Positions 26,605 to 32,978 of a stretch of 64,000 nt of DNA are shown in pieces. A model generated the notes under the pieces. It ran no database searches. It was not told the DNA's origin and saw only the letters and a list, made by a program, of their open reading frames with translations. Origin of the DNA: Hymenobacter lapidarius (lineage in GTDB: Bacteria; Bacteroidota; Bacteroidia; Cytophagales; Hymenobacteraceae); contig NZ_MDZB01000089.1 in NCBI RefSeq assembly GCF_001816145.1, positions 1 to 64,000 of the forward strand. Direction: 5' to 3'. Made by a program: the position numbers and the translations under genes. Each line of letters begins with the position of its first letter. Positions within the stretch are counted from its first letter, which is position 1.

Positions 26605-26840
26605 TGCGTGGCCTCAGGGTGAGGCCAGCCGGAAAAGGAAACGGGGACATCATCTTACTCTAAGCGCGGGGTCCTAGTGGTCTTGACGCTGAGCACTAGA
26701 AACGGTGCCCCGTTTCCCGTTTTGCCTGAAGACTGCACAGTATGGAGGGAGCTAGTAGGTCGCAAGGCCTGGAGCATCCCGCATTTGTACGAGAAAAGTT
26801 GCGGTAAAACCTAGCCTGGCTACGTCTATTTCCTCTTTTC
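26605..26840 (+). ncRNA. Candidate IS110 bridge RNA
   Basis: The leader of the IS110 transposase gene contains several stems. GGCCTCA/TGAGGCC forms a hairpin at 26610-26626. A perfect 10-bp stem, GGAAACGGGG (26637-26646) with CCCCGTTTCC (26708-26717), encloses about 61 bases, inside which CTAGTG/CACTAG pairs again. IS110 recombinases are guided by a bridge RNA transcribed from the non-coding end, with internal loops that pair with target and donor DNA. The position and stem-loop design fit. The pairing loops and RNA ends were not assigned. Confidence 0.6.
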
Positions 26841-26853
26841 ATGCTGTTCGCGT

Positions 26854-27915
26854 ATGGCTCCGCTTCCCTCCCCTACGGCCCCCCTGAAATGCGTGGTGGG
26901 CATCGACATCGCCAAGGATAGCTTCGTCGCTTGTTTTGGCCAATCGTCTTTTAGCCAGCAGCTCCATTTCGGCAAGGAAACGACCTTCGACAACACGGCA
27001 AGCGGCTTCGCGGCGCTGCTCAGCTGGGTGGTCAAGCAACACATTAGCGGCAGCCCCCTCTGGTTTGTGGTGGAGGCCACCGGTGTCTACTACGAAGAGC
27101 TCGCCTACTTCCTCGCGGATAACAACCAGTTGCTGAGTGTGCTACTACCCAATAAGGTGAAGCATTTTGCCCGCAGCACCGAACTCAAGAGCAAGACCGA
27201 CCAACTCGATGCGCGCCTGCTCTGCCGCCTGGGCCTGGAACGGGCGCTGCCGGCCTGGCAGCCGCCCACCCCCGCCCTGCGCCAGTTGCGCGCCCTGGCC
27301 CGCGAGCGGCAATTTTTGGTGCGACAAGCCGCCCAACTCAAAATTCGGGTGCACGCCTACCAGCATAGCTACCAACCCGATAACCGGACCTTAGCCCGCC
27401 TTGCCGCCCAGCAGCAACTGCTGGTCCAGCAACTAAAAGGGCTGGACCAAGACTTGGCCGATCTGCTGCAGGCGGAGCCGGAATTGGCCCGCAAACTAGA
27501 CCAGTTGACCAGCATTCCCGGCATCGGCCTGACGACGGCCATCGTCGTCGTGGCGGAAACGAACGGCTTCGTGCTCGTTGAAAACGAGCGGCAACTGGCC
27601 TCCTACGCGGGGTTGGACGTAGTGCAGCGGCAAAGTGGGCTCTCGGCCCACGCCACGCGCATCTCGCGCCGGGGCAACGTGCGGCTACGCACGGCCCTTT
27701 ACTTGCCGGCCGTCAGCAGCTTACGCTACAATCCCCAGCAAATGGCCTTTTACGCCCGCTTGCGGGCCCGTCAGCCCAGCGGCAAGCCCGGCGTCATTGC
27801 CATCATGCGCAAACTGCTCGTGCTCTGCTACTCGCTCTGGAAAAATGATTGCGTTTACGACCCGCACTACCACCCGGCGCACCTGGCTGAAAAAGAAGTA
27901 GCCCCGACCACGTAA
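26854..27915 (+). CDS. IS110-family transposase (DEDD RuvC-like + Tnp_20 domains)
   Basis: A 353-residue recombinase. The N-terminal RuvC-like domain begins KCVVGIDIAKDSFVACFG with the first Asp, continues to WFVVEATGVYYEELAYFLAD (Glu) and has LKSKTDQLDARLLCRLG (the DxxDA motif). The C-terminal Tnp_20 domain carries LTSIPGIGLTTAIVVVAETN and YAGLDVVQRQSGLSAHATRI, with the SG serine region implicated in catalysis. All four acidic residues appear present and the frame is intact, so the element may be active. The non-coding sequence lies before the gene, as in the IS110 group rather than IS1111. A GTG/ATG choice upstream is possible; the ATG at 26854 gives the standard length. Confidence 0.92.
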   Translation: MAPLPSPTAPLKCVVGIDIAKDSFVACFGQSSFSQQLHFGKETTFDNTASGFAALLSWVVKQHISGSPLWFVVEATGVYYEELAYFLADNNQLLSVLLPNKVKHFARSTELKSKTDQLDARLLCRLGLERALPAWQPPTPALRQLRALARERQFLVRQAAQLKIRVHAYQHSYQPDNRTLARLAAQQQLLVQQLKGLDQDLADLLQAEPELARKLDQLTSIPGIGLTTAIVVVAETNGFVLVENERQLASYAGLDVVQRQSGLSAHATRISRRGNVRLRTALYLPAVSSLRYNPQQMAFYARLRARQPSGKPGVIAIMRKLLVLCYSLWKNDCVYDPHYHPAHLAEKEVAPTT

Positions 27916-28115
27916 ACGGGCCGAGGCTACACAGGATGAACCCGAAGGCTCTCCTTTAGGAAGGCTAAAAGTAGAAAATATCTGCCCGAAGAGCAACCCT
28001 TTAACACAGTATCTAGTGCTACCCTTAAACCTTGCGCTATTCATCGGAGCAGCGGATTTAATGGAAATGATAACCGCGCTCAGGACGGACACCACGCCGG
28101 CAGGATAGTACCCCA

Positions 28116-28150
28116 ACAGCCCGGCTTTCCAGAGTGGAAAGCCGGGCTGT
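28116..28150. terminator. Strong 15-bp hairpin, probable transcription terminator
   Basis: ACAGCCCGGCTTTCC (28116-28130) pairs perfectly with GGAAAGCCGGGCTGT (28136-28150) around a 5-base loop and is followed by a short T-rich stretch. It lies between the IS110 transposase and the next gene on the plus strand. Confidence 0.6.
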
Positions 28151-28177
28151 TTAGTAGCTTCACCCAAAAGCAATCTG

Positions 28178-28603
28178 ATGGAATATCCCTTGCATGAGCT
28201 AACCGCTCCGGCCCAGGTGCAGGAGTGGTTTCAGGTCATAATGACGGACGAGGGCAACGCGGACGACTTTTTTATGAAAGCCGCCAAAAGCTACCTGAGC
28301 AGCATTGCCACGTTTTACAATGAAACGCCCGGCCGGCCGGCGTGTACCACCGCCAACGTGGCCGCAACGGTGCTCTACCACGACTTTGAGCAAGTGTTGT
28401 CTATTCTGGAAACCGAGGAAGCCGCCCGGAAGCCGGTAGAATCCCTGCTACTGGCTCTTAACGCCGCCAGGACGACGAGCCGCCGACCCTTTACGGGCGG
28501 CTACGTGGGCGACGTAATCAGGACCGTTCAGTTTGCGCTTTGGCGCATCGACCCTGGCCCGCAGAGCCACCAACTCATTGCCGACTTCATAGTGGGCTAC
28601 TAG
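28178..28603 (+). CDS. Hypothetical protein, possible conjugation coupling-protein relative
   Basis: A 141-residue soluble protein without signal or membrane segment. The stretch ADDFFMKAAKSYLSSIATFY, then ACTTANVAATVLYHDFEQVL resembles an internal helical part of TraG/VirD4-type coupling proteins of Bacteroidota (my reading, weak), so it may be a fragment or a distant relative; a plain hypothetical protein is equally possible. Its stop codon is formed at the insertion point of the sigma-factor element: before the insertion the last codons would have been TAC TAA, now TAC TAG, so the protein is unchanged. Its original terminator is now 1.3 kb away at 29881. Confidence 0.6.
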   Translation: MEYPLHELTAPAQVQEWFQVIMTDEGNADDFFMKAAKSYLSSIATFYNETPGRPACTTANVAATVLYHDFEQVLSILETEEAARKPVESLLLALNAARTTSRRPFTGGYVGDVIRTVQFALWRIDPGPQSHQLIADFIVGY

Positions 28604-28731
28604 GGGTCCTCTCAGAAAACGGAAAATATAGCACGCTAAAGTTCAGAAAGTAGCCTTTAAGACCGTGGTTCAACCCCAGCTTAGCGCAGTTGCGCGAGAA
28701 GGCTAAAACTTCACAAATCTAGTGTTACCCC

Positions 28732-29295
28732 TCATTGAAGTACCCTGGCGAATTTGGCGAGTACCTGCAACGCAGCACGGGAGCGGGTTTTTACGGTGGC
28801 TAACGGGATGCCCAGGTGTTCCGCTGCTTCCACTTGGGTGTAGCCCCTGAAGTAGAGCAAGTCCATGACCTCGCGCTGCCGGGGCTTAAGGCAGAGCGTT
28901 AGTTCACGTACCCCGATGTGTTCGGGGTTGAAGGTAGCAGTAGCGGGCATCTGTTGCGCACTGCCGACTTCGAGCGACCAAGTACGGCGATGAAAGTAGT
29001 TCTGGGGACTGCGCAGGGCATCAATGGCCTGGTTAGAGCACACACGAGCCATCCAGGTAAACAAGCGTCCCCGGTCGCCGTCGTAGCGGTCAATGCTTAA
29101 CCACACTTTCAGTAAACCCTCCTGCAAGATGTCTTGCGCTAGGGCCTCGTCCCGGACCAGCCGCTGAATGACGGCCAGCAGGGTTTTGGCGTATTTTTCA
29201 TAGACCAGACGGAGGGCCTGTTCGTCGCGGGCCACTAGGCGTTGTACAAGCTGTTCTTCGTCCGATGCGACGGGCAGCACAGCAGAGAAGGGCAT
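28732..29295 (-). CDS. ECF-type RNA polymerase sigma factor
   Basis: A 187-residue sigma-70 family protein. Region 2 is at about residues 20-90 (LVYEKYAKTLLAVIQRLVRD, DILQEGLLKVWLSIDRYDGD, RLFTWMARVCSNQAIDALRS). Region 4 is at about 130-182 (LKPRQREVMDLLYFRGYTQV, EAAEHLGIPLATVKTRSRAA). It would direct RNA polymerase to a small set of promoters. No anti-sigma gene of the usual zinc-anti-sigma type follows; the only companion is a 56-aa single-helix protein encoded upstream. The gene is carried by a transposase-less Tn3-type element, and a hairpin-forming leader precedes it (29354-29409). The ATG at 29295 is the only sensible start. Confidence 0.92.
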   Translation of the reverse strand: MPFSAVLPVASDEEQLVQRLVARDEQALRLVYEKYAKTLLAVIQRLVRDEALAQDILQEGLLKVWLSIDRYDGDRGRLFTWMARVCSNQAIDALRSPQNYFHRRTWSLEVGSAQQMPATATFNPEHIGVRELTLCLKPRQREVMDLLYFRGYTQVEAAEHLGIPLATVKTRSRAALQVLAKFARVLQ

Positions 29296-29353
29296 AGGCA
29301 GAAGGCAAATAAACAGTTCAGAATGATAGCTCCTTAGGAAATAGAGGGAATAT

Positions 29354-29409
29354 GGGCGGTAAAGATGCTGGATTAACCGGTTGGCCTGTCCTTCAACTGC
29401 TTACCGCCC
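29354..29409 (-). promoter_or_regulatory. Long-range hairpin in the leader of the sigma-factor gene
   Basis: GGGCGGTAA (29354-29362) pairs perfectly with TTACCGCCC (29401-29409) around 38 bases that include the palindrome AACCGGTT. It lies 59-114 bases upstream of the sigma-factor start and could be an operator or an RNA leader. Confidence 0.4.
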
Positions 29410-29478
29410 TTCACCATTCTAGCTACACGGGGTTGCGTTCGTAATCGGACCGAGAATTCCAGACAGTAGGCCCCGACC

Positions 29479-29649
29479 TTACGGTTTTTTGAGCGCCCAC
29501 AAGCTGCCCAGTTGTTGTTCGGCTTTGTCGTAGAGGCGCTGCAAGATTGTGTGTTTGCGCCGCAAGGCGAGGAAACGCCGCTGCGCGGCCACGGCCAGGC
29601 CGCTGGTCGTCAGCAAGAGCAGGCCCAGGACCAGATTAAGCCACGTCAT
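29479..29649 (-). CDS. 56-aa single-span membrane protein in the sigma-factor element
   Basis: From the ATG at 29649 the frame encodes MTWLNLVLGLLLLTTSGLAV, one clear membrane helix, followed by a basic helical tail (AAQRRFLALRRKHTILQRLY, then DKAEQQLGSLWALKKP). A longer frame to 29760 exists but its N-terminus is not convincing. It precedes the sigma factor in the same orientation, 183 bases away. A small membrane protein with a cytoplasmic or periplasmic coiled tail beside an orphan ECF sigma factor could be an atypical anti-sigma (inference). A GAACCGCC/GGCGGTTC hairpin lies just upstream at about 29693-29714. Confidence 0.55.
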   Translation of the reverse strand: MTWLNLVLGLLLLTTSGLAVAAQRRFLALRRKHTILQRLYDKAEQQLGSLWALKKP

Positions 29650-29880
29650 ATGGTAGTCGATACGCGGACCCGTTCTAAATAGACAAAGGAGAACCGCCCC
29701 GGTGGGCGGTTCTCCTTCTACTGTTGCGGGGCGGAGGACCACCGCGCAATAGATACCCAAAGATAGGCTTCTCGGGGAAACGGCCGCAACTATTTTCAGG
29801 AATGCTATTTCGTTCGGCTACTCGAATTTGATTAACGTGCTATATTTTCCGTTTTCTGAGAGGACCCCTACTAAACCAAA

Positions 29881-29914
29881 AATAGCCCTGACCTTACGGC
29901 CAGGGCTATTTTTT
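29881..29914. terminator. Bidirectional rho-independent terminator
   Basis: AATAGCCCTG and CAGGGCTATT form a perfect 10-bp stem with a 10-base loop, with T-runs on both strands. It serves the rep gene on the minus strand and, before the Tn3-type insertion, the gene at 28178 on the plus strand. Confidence 0.85.
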
Positions 29915-31040
29915 AGGTGGTGAGACCCGGAAAAAGCGCCTGCTGAGCTATTCTCTTATCAGCCAACGCCAGCTCTTTCCGTTCTTCTATGAGCACTTTC
30001 GCGGCCCGCACAAATACGGCATTGCAATACTTGGTTTTATCATCAATCTTTTGCTGGCTGTTTTCCTTGATACGCCACTCGTAGAGCAGCTTTCTAGCCC
30101 CGGCCAGGGTCATAGTTTTAAGGTAGAGGGCAATGTTCTTATCCGTTACCTTGAACGAGCGCAGGTTGGCAATAACCGGCCCCGCATCCTTATCCGTCAG
30201 CCACGAGGGCGGAACAGCGGTGAGCTGCTTTTGCTGCAAGTCGAAGCGCAGGCCTACAATCTTACGCCGGCCACGGCCCACGCGCTCTTGCTCATAGACC
30301 GGATGATAATCGAAGGCGTAGGGGGTCGTTTGAAGCTCTTTTTGCGCCCCTAATACCGTTTTAGCAATCAAATCCGAGGCGTTGGCCAGCTTCATTTTAA
30401 CCTTGCCGGCCTTGTCCTTTTTGATTTGGCCGTACTTATCCAGCTCCGGGCCACAGTCCATTACTTCGCGGTACTTTTCTAGGCTGACTTCCCACCAGCC
30501 CGAAACGCGGAAGGACGACAGAATTTCAAAGAAGCGCATGGAGTACCAGCTATGCAGACCCAGGTAGCCCTCTAACTTGTAGGTGGAATACTGACCGGCA
30601 ATATTGACAAAGTAGGGCGCGAGTTGGGGGTTTAGAATGATGGTAATAGTGCCATCCTTGATGCCTACCCGGCGTTCTTTGGTGCCATCCAGCAGGGGCC
30701 GTAAGTACCACTCTTTGGTTTCCACGTCCTCAAATTCCCATTGCACACGGGCCAGCTCGTAGAGCGCCTGCTTGGCAAAAGTGTAGGCTGATTCTACGGT
30801 CATATCCGTTCCCTCGACCAGCGAGGTAACCCGCAACTGATAGAACTCCCGCAACTCCAAATCATCCTCCTTAATCTGTTCCAGCACCCGCGCCATGATG
30901 CGCTTGCTGATAACCGACATTTTACGCTGACGGGAAAAGGTAACGTGCAGGTGCTGCTTGACCCGGTTCGTTGATTCCGGTTCATACTGTAGCGGCAGTT
31001 CCAGCAGTGGCGAGGTTGGGGGGGGAGGTTCAGAAGCCAT
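29913..31040 (-). CDS. Plasmid replication initiator, Rep_3/RepB family
   Basis: A 375-residue protein with the two winged-helix domains of iteron-binding Rep_3 initiators. Domain one spans about residues 20-150 (LPLQYEPESTNRVKQHLHVT, KMSVISKRIMARVLEQIKED, LEGYLGLHSWYSMRFFEILS). Domain two spans about 170-330 (VSLEKYREVMDCG, then PYAFDYHPVYEQERVGRGRR). It binds the adjacent iterons to open the origin. The frame is open up to 31100, but a promoter (-7 box at 31070-31077) lies inside that extension, so the start at 31040 is preferred. The region between -33 and -7 contains an inverted half-iteron, implying autorepression. The stop codon lies within the bidirectional terminator. Confidence 0.88.
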   Translation of the reverse strand: MASEPPPPTSPLLELPLQYEPESTNRVKQHLHVTFSRQRKMSVISKRIMARVLEQIKEDDLELREFYQLRVTSLVEGTDMTVESAYTFAKQALYELARVQWEFEDVETKEWYLRPLLDGTKERRVGIKDGTITIILNPQLAPYFVNIAGQYSTYKLEGYLGLHSWYSMRFFEILSSFRVSGWWEVSLEKYREVMDCGPELDKYGQIKKDKAGKVKMKLANASDLIAKTVLGAQKELQTTPYAFDYHPVYEQERVGRGRRKIVGLRFDLQQKQLTAVPPSWLTDKDAGPVIANLRSFKVTDKNIALYLKTMTLAGARKLLYEWRIKENSQQKIDDKTKYCNAVFVRAAKVLIEERKELALADKRIAQQALFPGLTT

Positions 31041-31069
31041 CAAAAGCCGGTAGAGGGTGGAATCCGGCC

Positions 31070-31101
31070 GCAAGGTAGGAGTAATAAAACGACTTGACAA
31101 A
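31070..31101 (-). promoter_or_regulatory. rep promoter with embedded inverted half-iteron
   Basis: On the minus strand TTTG (31101-31098) is followed after 20 bases by TACCTTGC (31077-31070), the -33/-7 arrangement of Bacteroidota housekeeping promoters. AATAAAACGAC at 31083-31093, the inverted end of an iteron, sits between the two boxes, so Rep binding would block transcription. Confidence 0.65.
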
Positions 31102-31227
31102 AAGCGGTTGTTTTATTACTAAGCAAACGTCGTTTTATTACTAAGCAAACGTCGTTTTATTCGGCACTTCTGACTAAGCAAACGTCGTTTTATTCAGGAG
31201 CAATCACTAAGCAAACGTCGTTTTATT
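31096..31227 (+). repeat. Replication-origin iterons
   Basis: Four identical 22-bp copies, starting ACTAAGCAAACG and ending CGTTTTATT, at 31118-31139, 31140-31161, 31173-31194 and 31206-31227, plus a degenerate copy at 31096-31117. Start-to-start distances are 22, 22, 33 and 33 bases, all multiples of 11, so every copy faces the same side of the helix. This is the Rep binding array and origin. Confidence 0.93.
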
Positions 31228-31672
31228 CGGTTTGCTCCTTATAGTATACTATCTTGTTGTCGTTGTTATAAAAAGATAACCTTGTAAAAAACCTACTATT
31301 TTGTTTCACCCACGCGAGGAGTATTTAGGGCTCCGTCAGGTTGTACCCGGACGGTCCAAAAAGGAGGAAAAAAACAAAACAAATTGGCCTAAAAAGGTAA
31401 AAAACCGTGATTGCACTTTTCTACTATTTTTTACTATTATTTTAATTAGTAACCGGCCAGCTTATACTATCTCTAGTTTATTGATGCCCCACCCCAGCCA
31501 CAGGCGGCGCGGCCCCCAACCCAGCGGAGCGAAGGTACACACTGGCACTTACAGGCCCGCCAGGAAGCGCAGGGATAGCCCAGAAGCGACGCACCGCCCC
31601 GCAAGCGGGAGAGCGCCCGCCGCAGCCGCCACGAGCGCCACAGCGCGCAATTATGAGCATCCACTAAAATGA
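31228..31672. other. AT-rich part of the replication origin, no gene
   Basis: Bases 31228-31480 are markedly AT-rich, as expected for the DNA-unwinding element beside iterons, and include the perfect 12-bp palindrome ATAGTATACTAT (31241-31252). Poly-A and poly-T tracts lie at 31366-31440. A 123-codon open frame from 31301 has no plausible protein composition in its second half. No DnaA box could be identified with confidence. Confidence 0.55.
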
Positions 31673-31696
31673 ACGCCTCGCTGAGTGCCGAGGCGT
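31673..31696. terminator. Hairpin ACGCCTCG/CGAGGCGT
   Basis: A perfect 8-bp stem with an 8-base loop at the edge of the origin region, followed by GAAAAATGG. It may end transcription or mark an element border; the T-run is lacking on the plus strand. Confidence 0.4.
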
Positions 31697-31703
31697 GAAA
31701 AAT

Positions 31704-31740
31704 GGCTCCCTTTGGTTAAAAGTTTGGTCCAAAAGTTAAC
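31704..31740 (+). repeat. Solo IS/MITE end related to the repeats at 48601 and 49985
   Basis: TTGGTTAAAAGTTTGGT and flanking bases match the inverted repeats bounding 48601-49985 at about nine of ten positions. No partner was found nearby, so it is a solo remnant. Confidence 0.55.
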
Positions 31741-31817
31741 CGCATAAAGCCGCAGCTGGCTTCCAACGGTGGCGCCATCCAGAGTCGGCGGTTTTACCCT
31801 ATTTGTTTACGAACCAC

Positions 31818-32357
31818 CTAGGGCCTGACCAGCGAAATAGCTGCCGAGTCCGGGTTCCCGCCCGCCGCCGCTATCCACTCTTTTAGGCCCGCAATCCAAC
31901 GCCCGGCCCCGTGATTGTCCTTCGGGTTAATCAACACCAGAAACTCGAACAGGGCCAATGCTTCGGTCCATTTCTTCGCTTTTTGCAGCTCCATGCCCAT
32001 GGCATAGTAGGCCGTGAGCACGAAGCCGTTACCCGTGGATTCGTAGAGCAGCACATCCCGGCCTTCCTCAAAGGCCTTGGGAAACAATAGCCGGGCCTGC
32101 ATAAAGGCCTGCATCAGGTACGTGAGGCCCAGACCGGGTGTGCGGTTGTTGAGCAGCATCCCCAGGTGCGACACCGCATCCAGGTGCAGCTCCCCGCAGA
32201 CCGCCATGATTTGCCGGTAGATGCGTTCCGCTTCCAGGGGCGCGACCGAGTGCAACGCTTTGCCCTGCTGAAACAGCGTCTCATGCTGCAACACGACTGC
32301 CGGATACACCACGCGCCAGTGGCGCGGCTGGTACTCTATCATGCGGAGCTGGTCCAT
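31818..32357 (-). CDS. TPR-like hypothetical protein
   Basis: A 179-residue soluble helical protein from the ATG at 32357. The C-terminal part reads as tetratricopeptide-type helices (YYAMGMELQKAKKWTEALAL, then FEFLVLINPKDNHGAGRWI), and the rest is likely also helical (LEAERIYRQIMAVCGELHLD). No catalytic motif is seen. The function is unknown; proteins of this kind often mediate protein contacts. An open extension to 32459 crosses a degenerate Tn3-type end and is not supported. It is the gene nearest the replication origin on the defence-island side, in the same orientation as the island. Confidence 0.6.
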   Translation of the reverse strand: MDQLRMIEYQPRHWRVVYPAVVLQHETLFQQGKALHSVAPLEAERIYRQIMAVCGELHLDAVSHLGMLLNNRTPGLGLTYLMQAFMQARLLFPKAFEEGRDVLLYESTGNGFVLTAYYAMGMELQKAKKWTEALALFEFLVLINPKDNHGAGRWIAGLKEWIAAAGGNPDSAAISLVRP

Positions 32358-32413
32358 GCGTGGGTCCGGAAGGGGTAAGCTCAAAAATACAGAGAAGCAG
32401 AGCACCTCTCCCC

Positions 32414-32446
32414 TAACGGGAAATTCTGCTCCAACTCTAGCGGCCC
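32414..32446 (-). repeat. Degenerate solo Tn3-type end
   Basis: CCTAACGGGAAATTCTGCTC and the following CAACTCTAG match the orphan end at 26570-26598 at roughly 22 of 28 positions. It sits in the upstream region of the TPR-like gene. Confidence 0.4.
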
Positions 32447-32515
32447 GTAAGGGGGCCAAGATTATGCTTACCGTGTAAATCCGCCCGATTGGAAGATTTA
32501 CCAGTTGAGCTACCT

Positions 32516-32910
32516 CTACACTTCCGCGTCAAAGGCCGCCAGCTCCTGTTGAAAGCAGTCCAGACGGCCCTTCGTCTTCAGGAAGAGCATATACCGCATC
32601 TTACCCCGTATTGGCCCGACATCGAAGCCCAGCAGCATGGCCTGGTAGCCGAATACGCCCAACAGGTTCTGAATCAATTTTGGCTCTTGCTTGACGAGGG
32701 GACCATAGTACACCCGATGCAGCTGCTGCGCATCGACGGCCAGGTTCAGGTCCGCGCAGCGTCCAGTAGCTCTGGTAGAGCGGCGGGCTCGTAGGAGCGC
32801 AGATACCCTCGTACAAGGCGTAGCGCATCTTCATAGGTCACGGCAAACGAGGCATCGAACGAGGGGAAATCGGCTTCAAATCGTTCGGCGGAATCATCAT
32901 CAAACGTCAT
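32516..32910 (-). pseudogene. 131-aa hypothetical protein with one apparent 1-base frame break
   Basis: The first frame from the ATG at 32910 (MTFDDDSAERFEADFPSFDA, then YEDALRLVRGYLRS and ALPELLDAART) ends at 32746. One base earlier the next frame continues LNLAVDAQQLHRVYYGPLVK and LLGVFGYQAMLLGFDVGPIR to a stop at 32516. Adding one base near 32753 gives a single 131-residue soluble protein and a length divisible by three. No family is recognised. It follows the abi gene in the same orientation (68 bases away), so it may be part of that locus. Confidence 0.6.
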
Positions 32911-32978
32911 ACAGTCCGGGGCTGTGCTAAAATGATGGCAAAGATAGAAGGGCAGAATAACGCTGATTTTGCCGGTGC

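Larger units (their letters stand above)
26599..27960 (+). mobile_element. IS110-family element (ends approximate)
   Basis: Consists of a roughly 250-base structured leader and an intact DEDD transposase gene. IS110 elements lack terminal inverted repeats, so the borders are estimates: the left is where the orphan Tn3 end loses similarity, the right is a few tens of bases after the transposase stop. Confidence 0.7.
28603..29868. mobile_element. Transposase-less Tn3-type element carrying an ECF sigma factor
   Basis: A 1266-bp unit bounded by near-perfect ~38-bp Tn3-type inverted repeats (GGGGTCCTCTCAGAAAACGG at the left; complement ending at 29868) and flanked by a perfect 5-bp duplication TACTA (28598-28602 and 29869-29873). 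Inside are only an ECF sigma-factor gene and a 56-aa membrane protein gene. The ends are of the classical CTCAGAAAACGGAAAATA type, unlike those of the nearby tnpA element, so a different transposase must have moved it. Confidence 0.92.

Noticed and set aside
31041-31100. Longer rep start at 31100
   Set aside because: The -7 box and half-iteron operator lie inside this extension, so it would not be transcribed.
31096-31227. Direct repeats considered as a CRISPR array
   Set aside because: Repeats are 22 bp with spacings of 0 or 11 bases, next to a Rep_3 initiator; these are iterons. No cas genes in the window.
31301-31672. 123-codon open frame in the origin region
   Set aside because: Lysine-rich start and Arg/Pro/Ala-rich end without domain, in AT-rich origin DNA; most likely chance.
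32455-32520. Functional tRNA gene
   Set aside because: Only the D-arm fits; anticodon stem, T-arm and acceptor stem do not form. Kept only as a low-interest observation.
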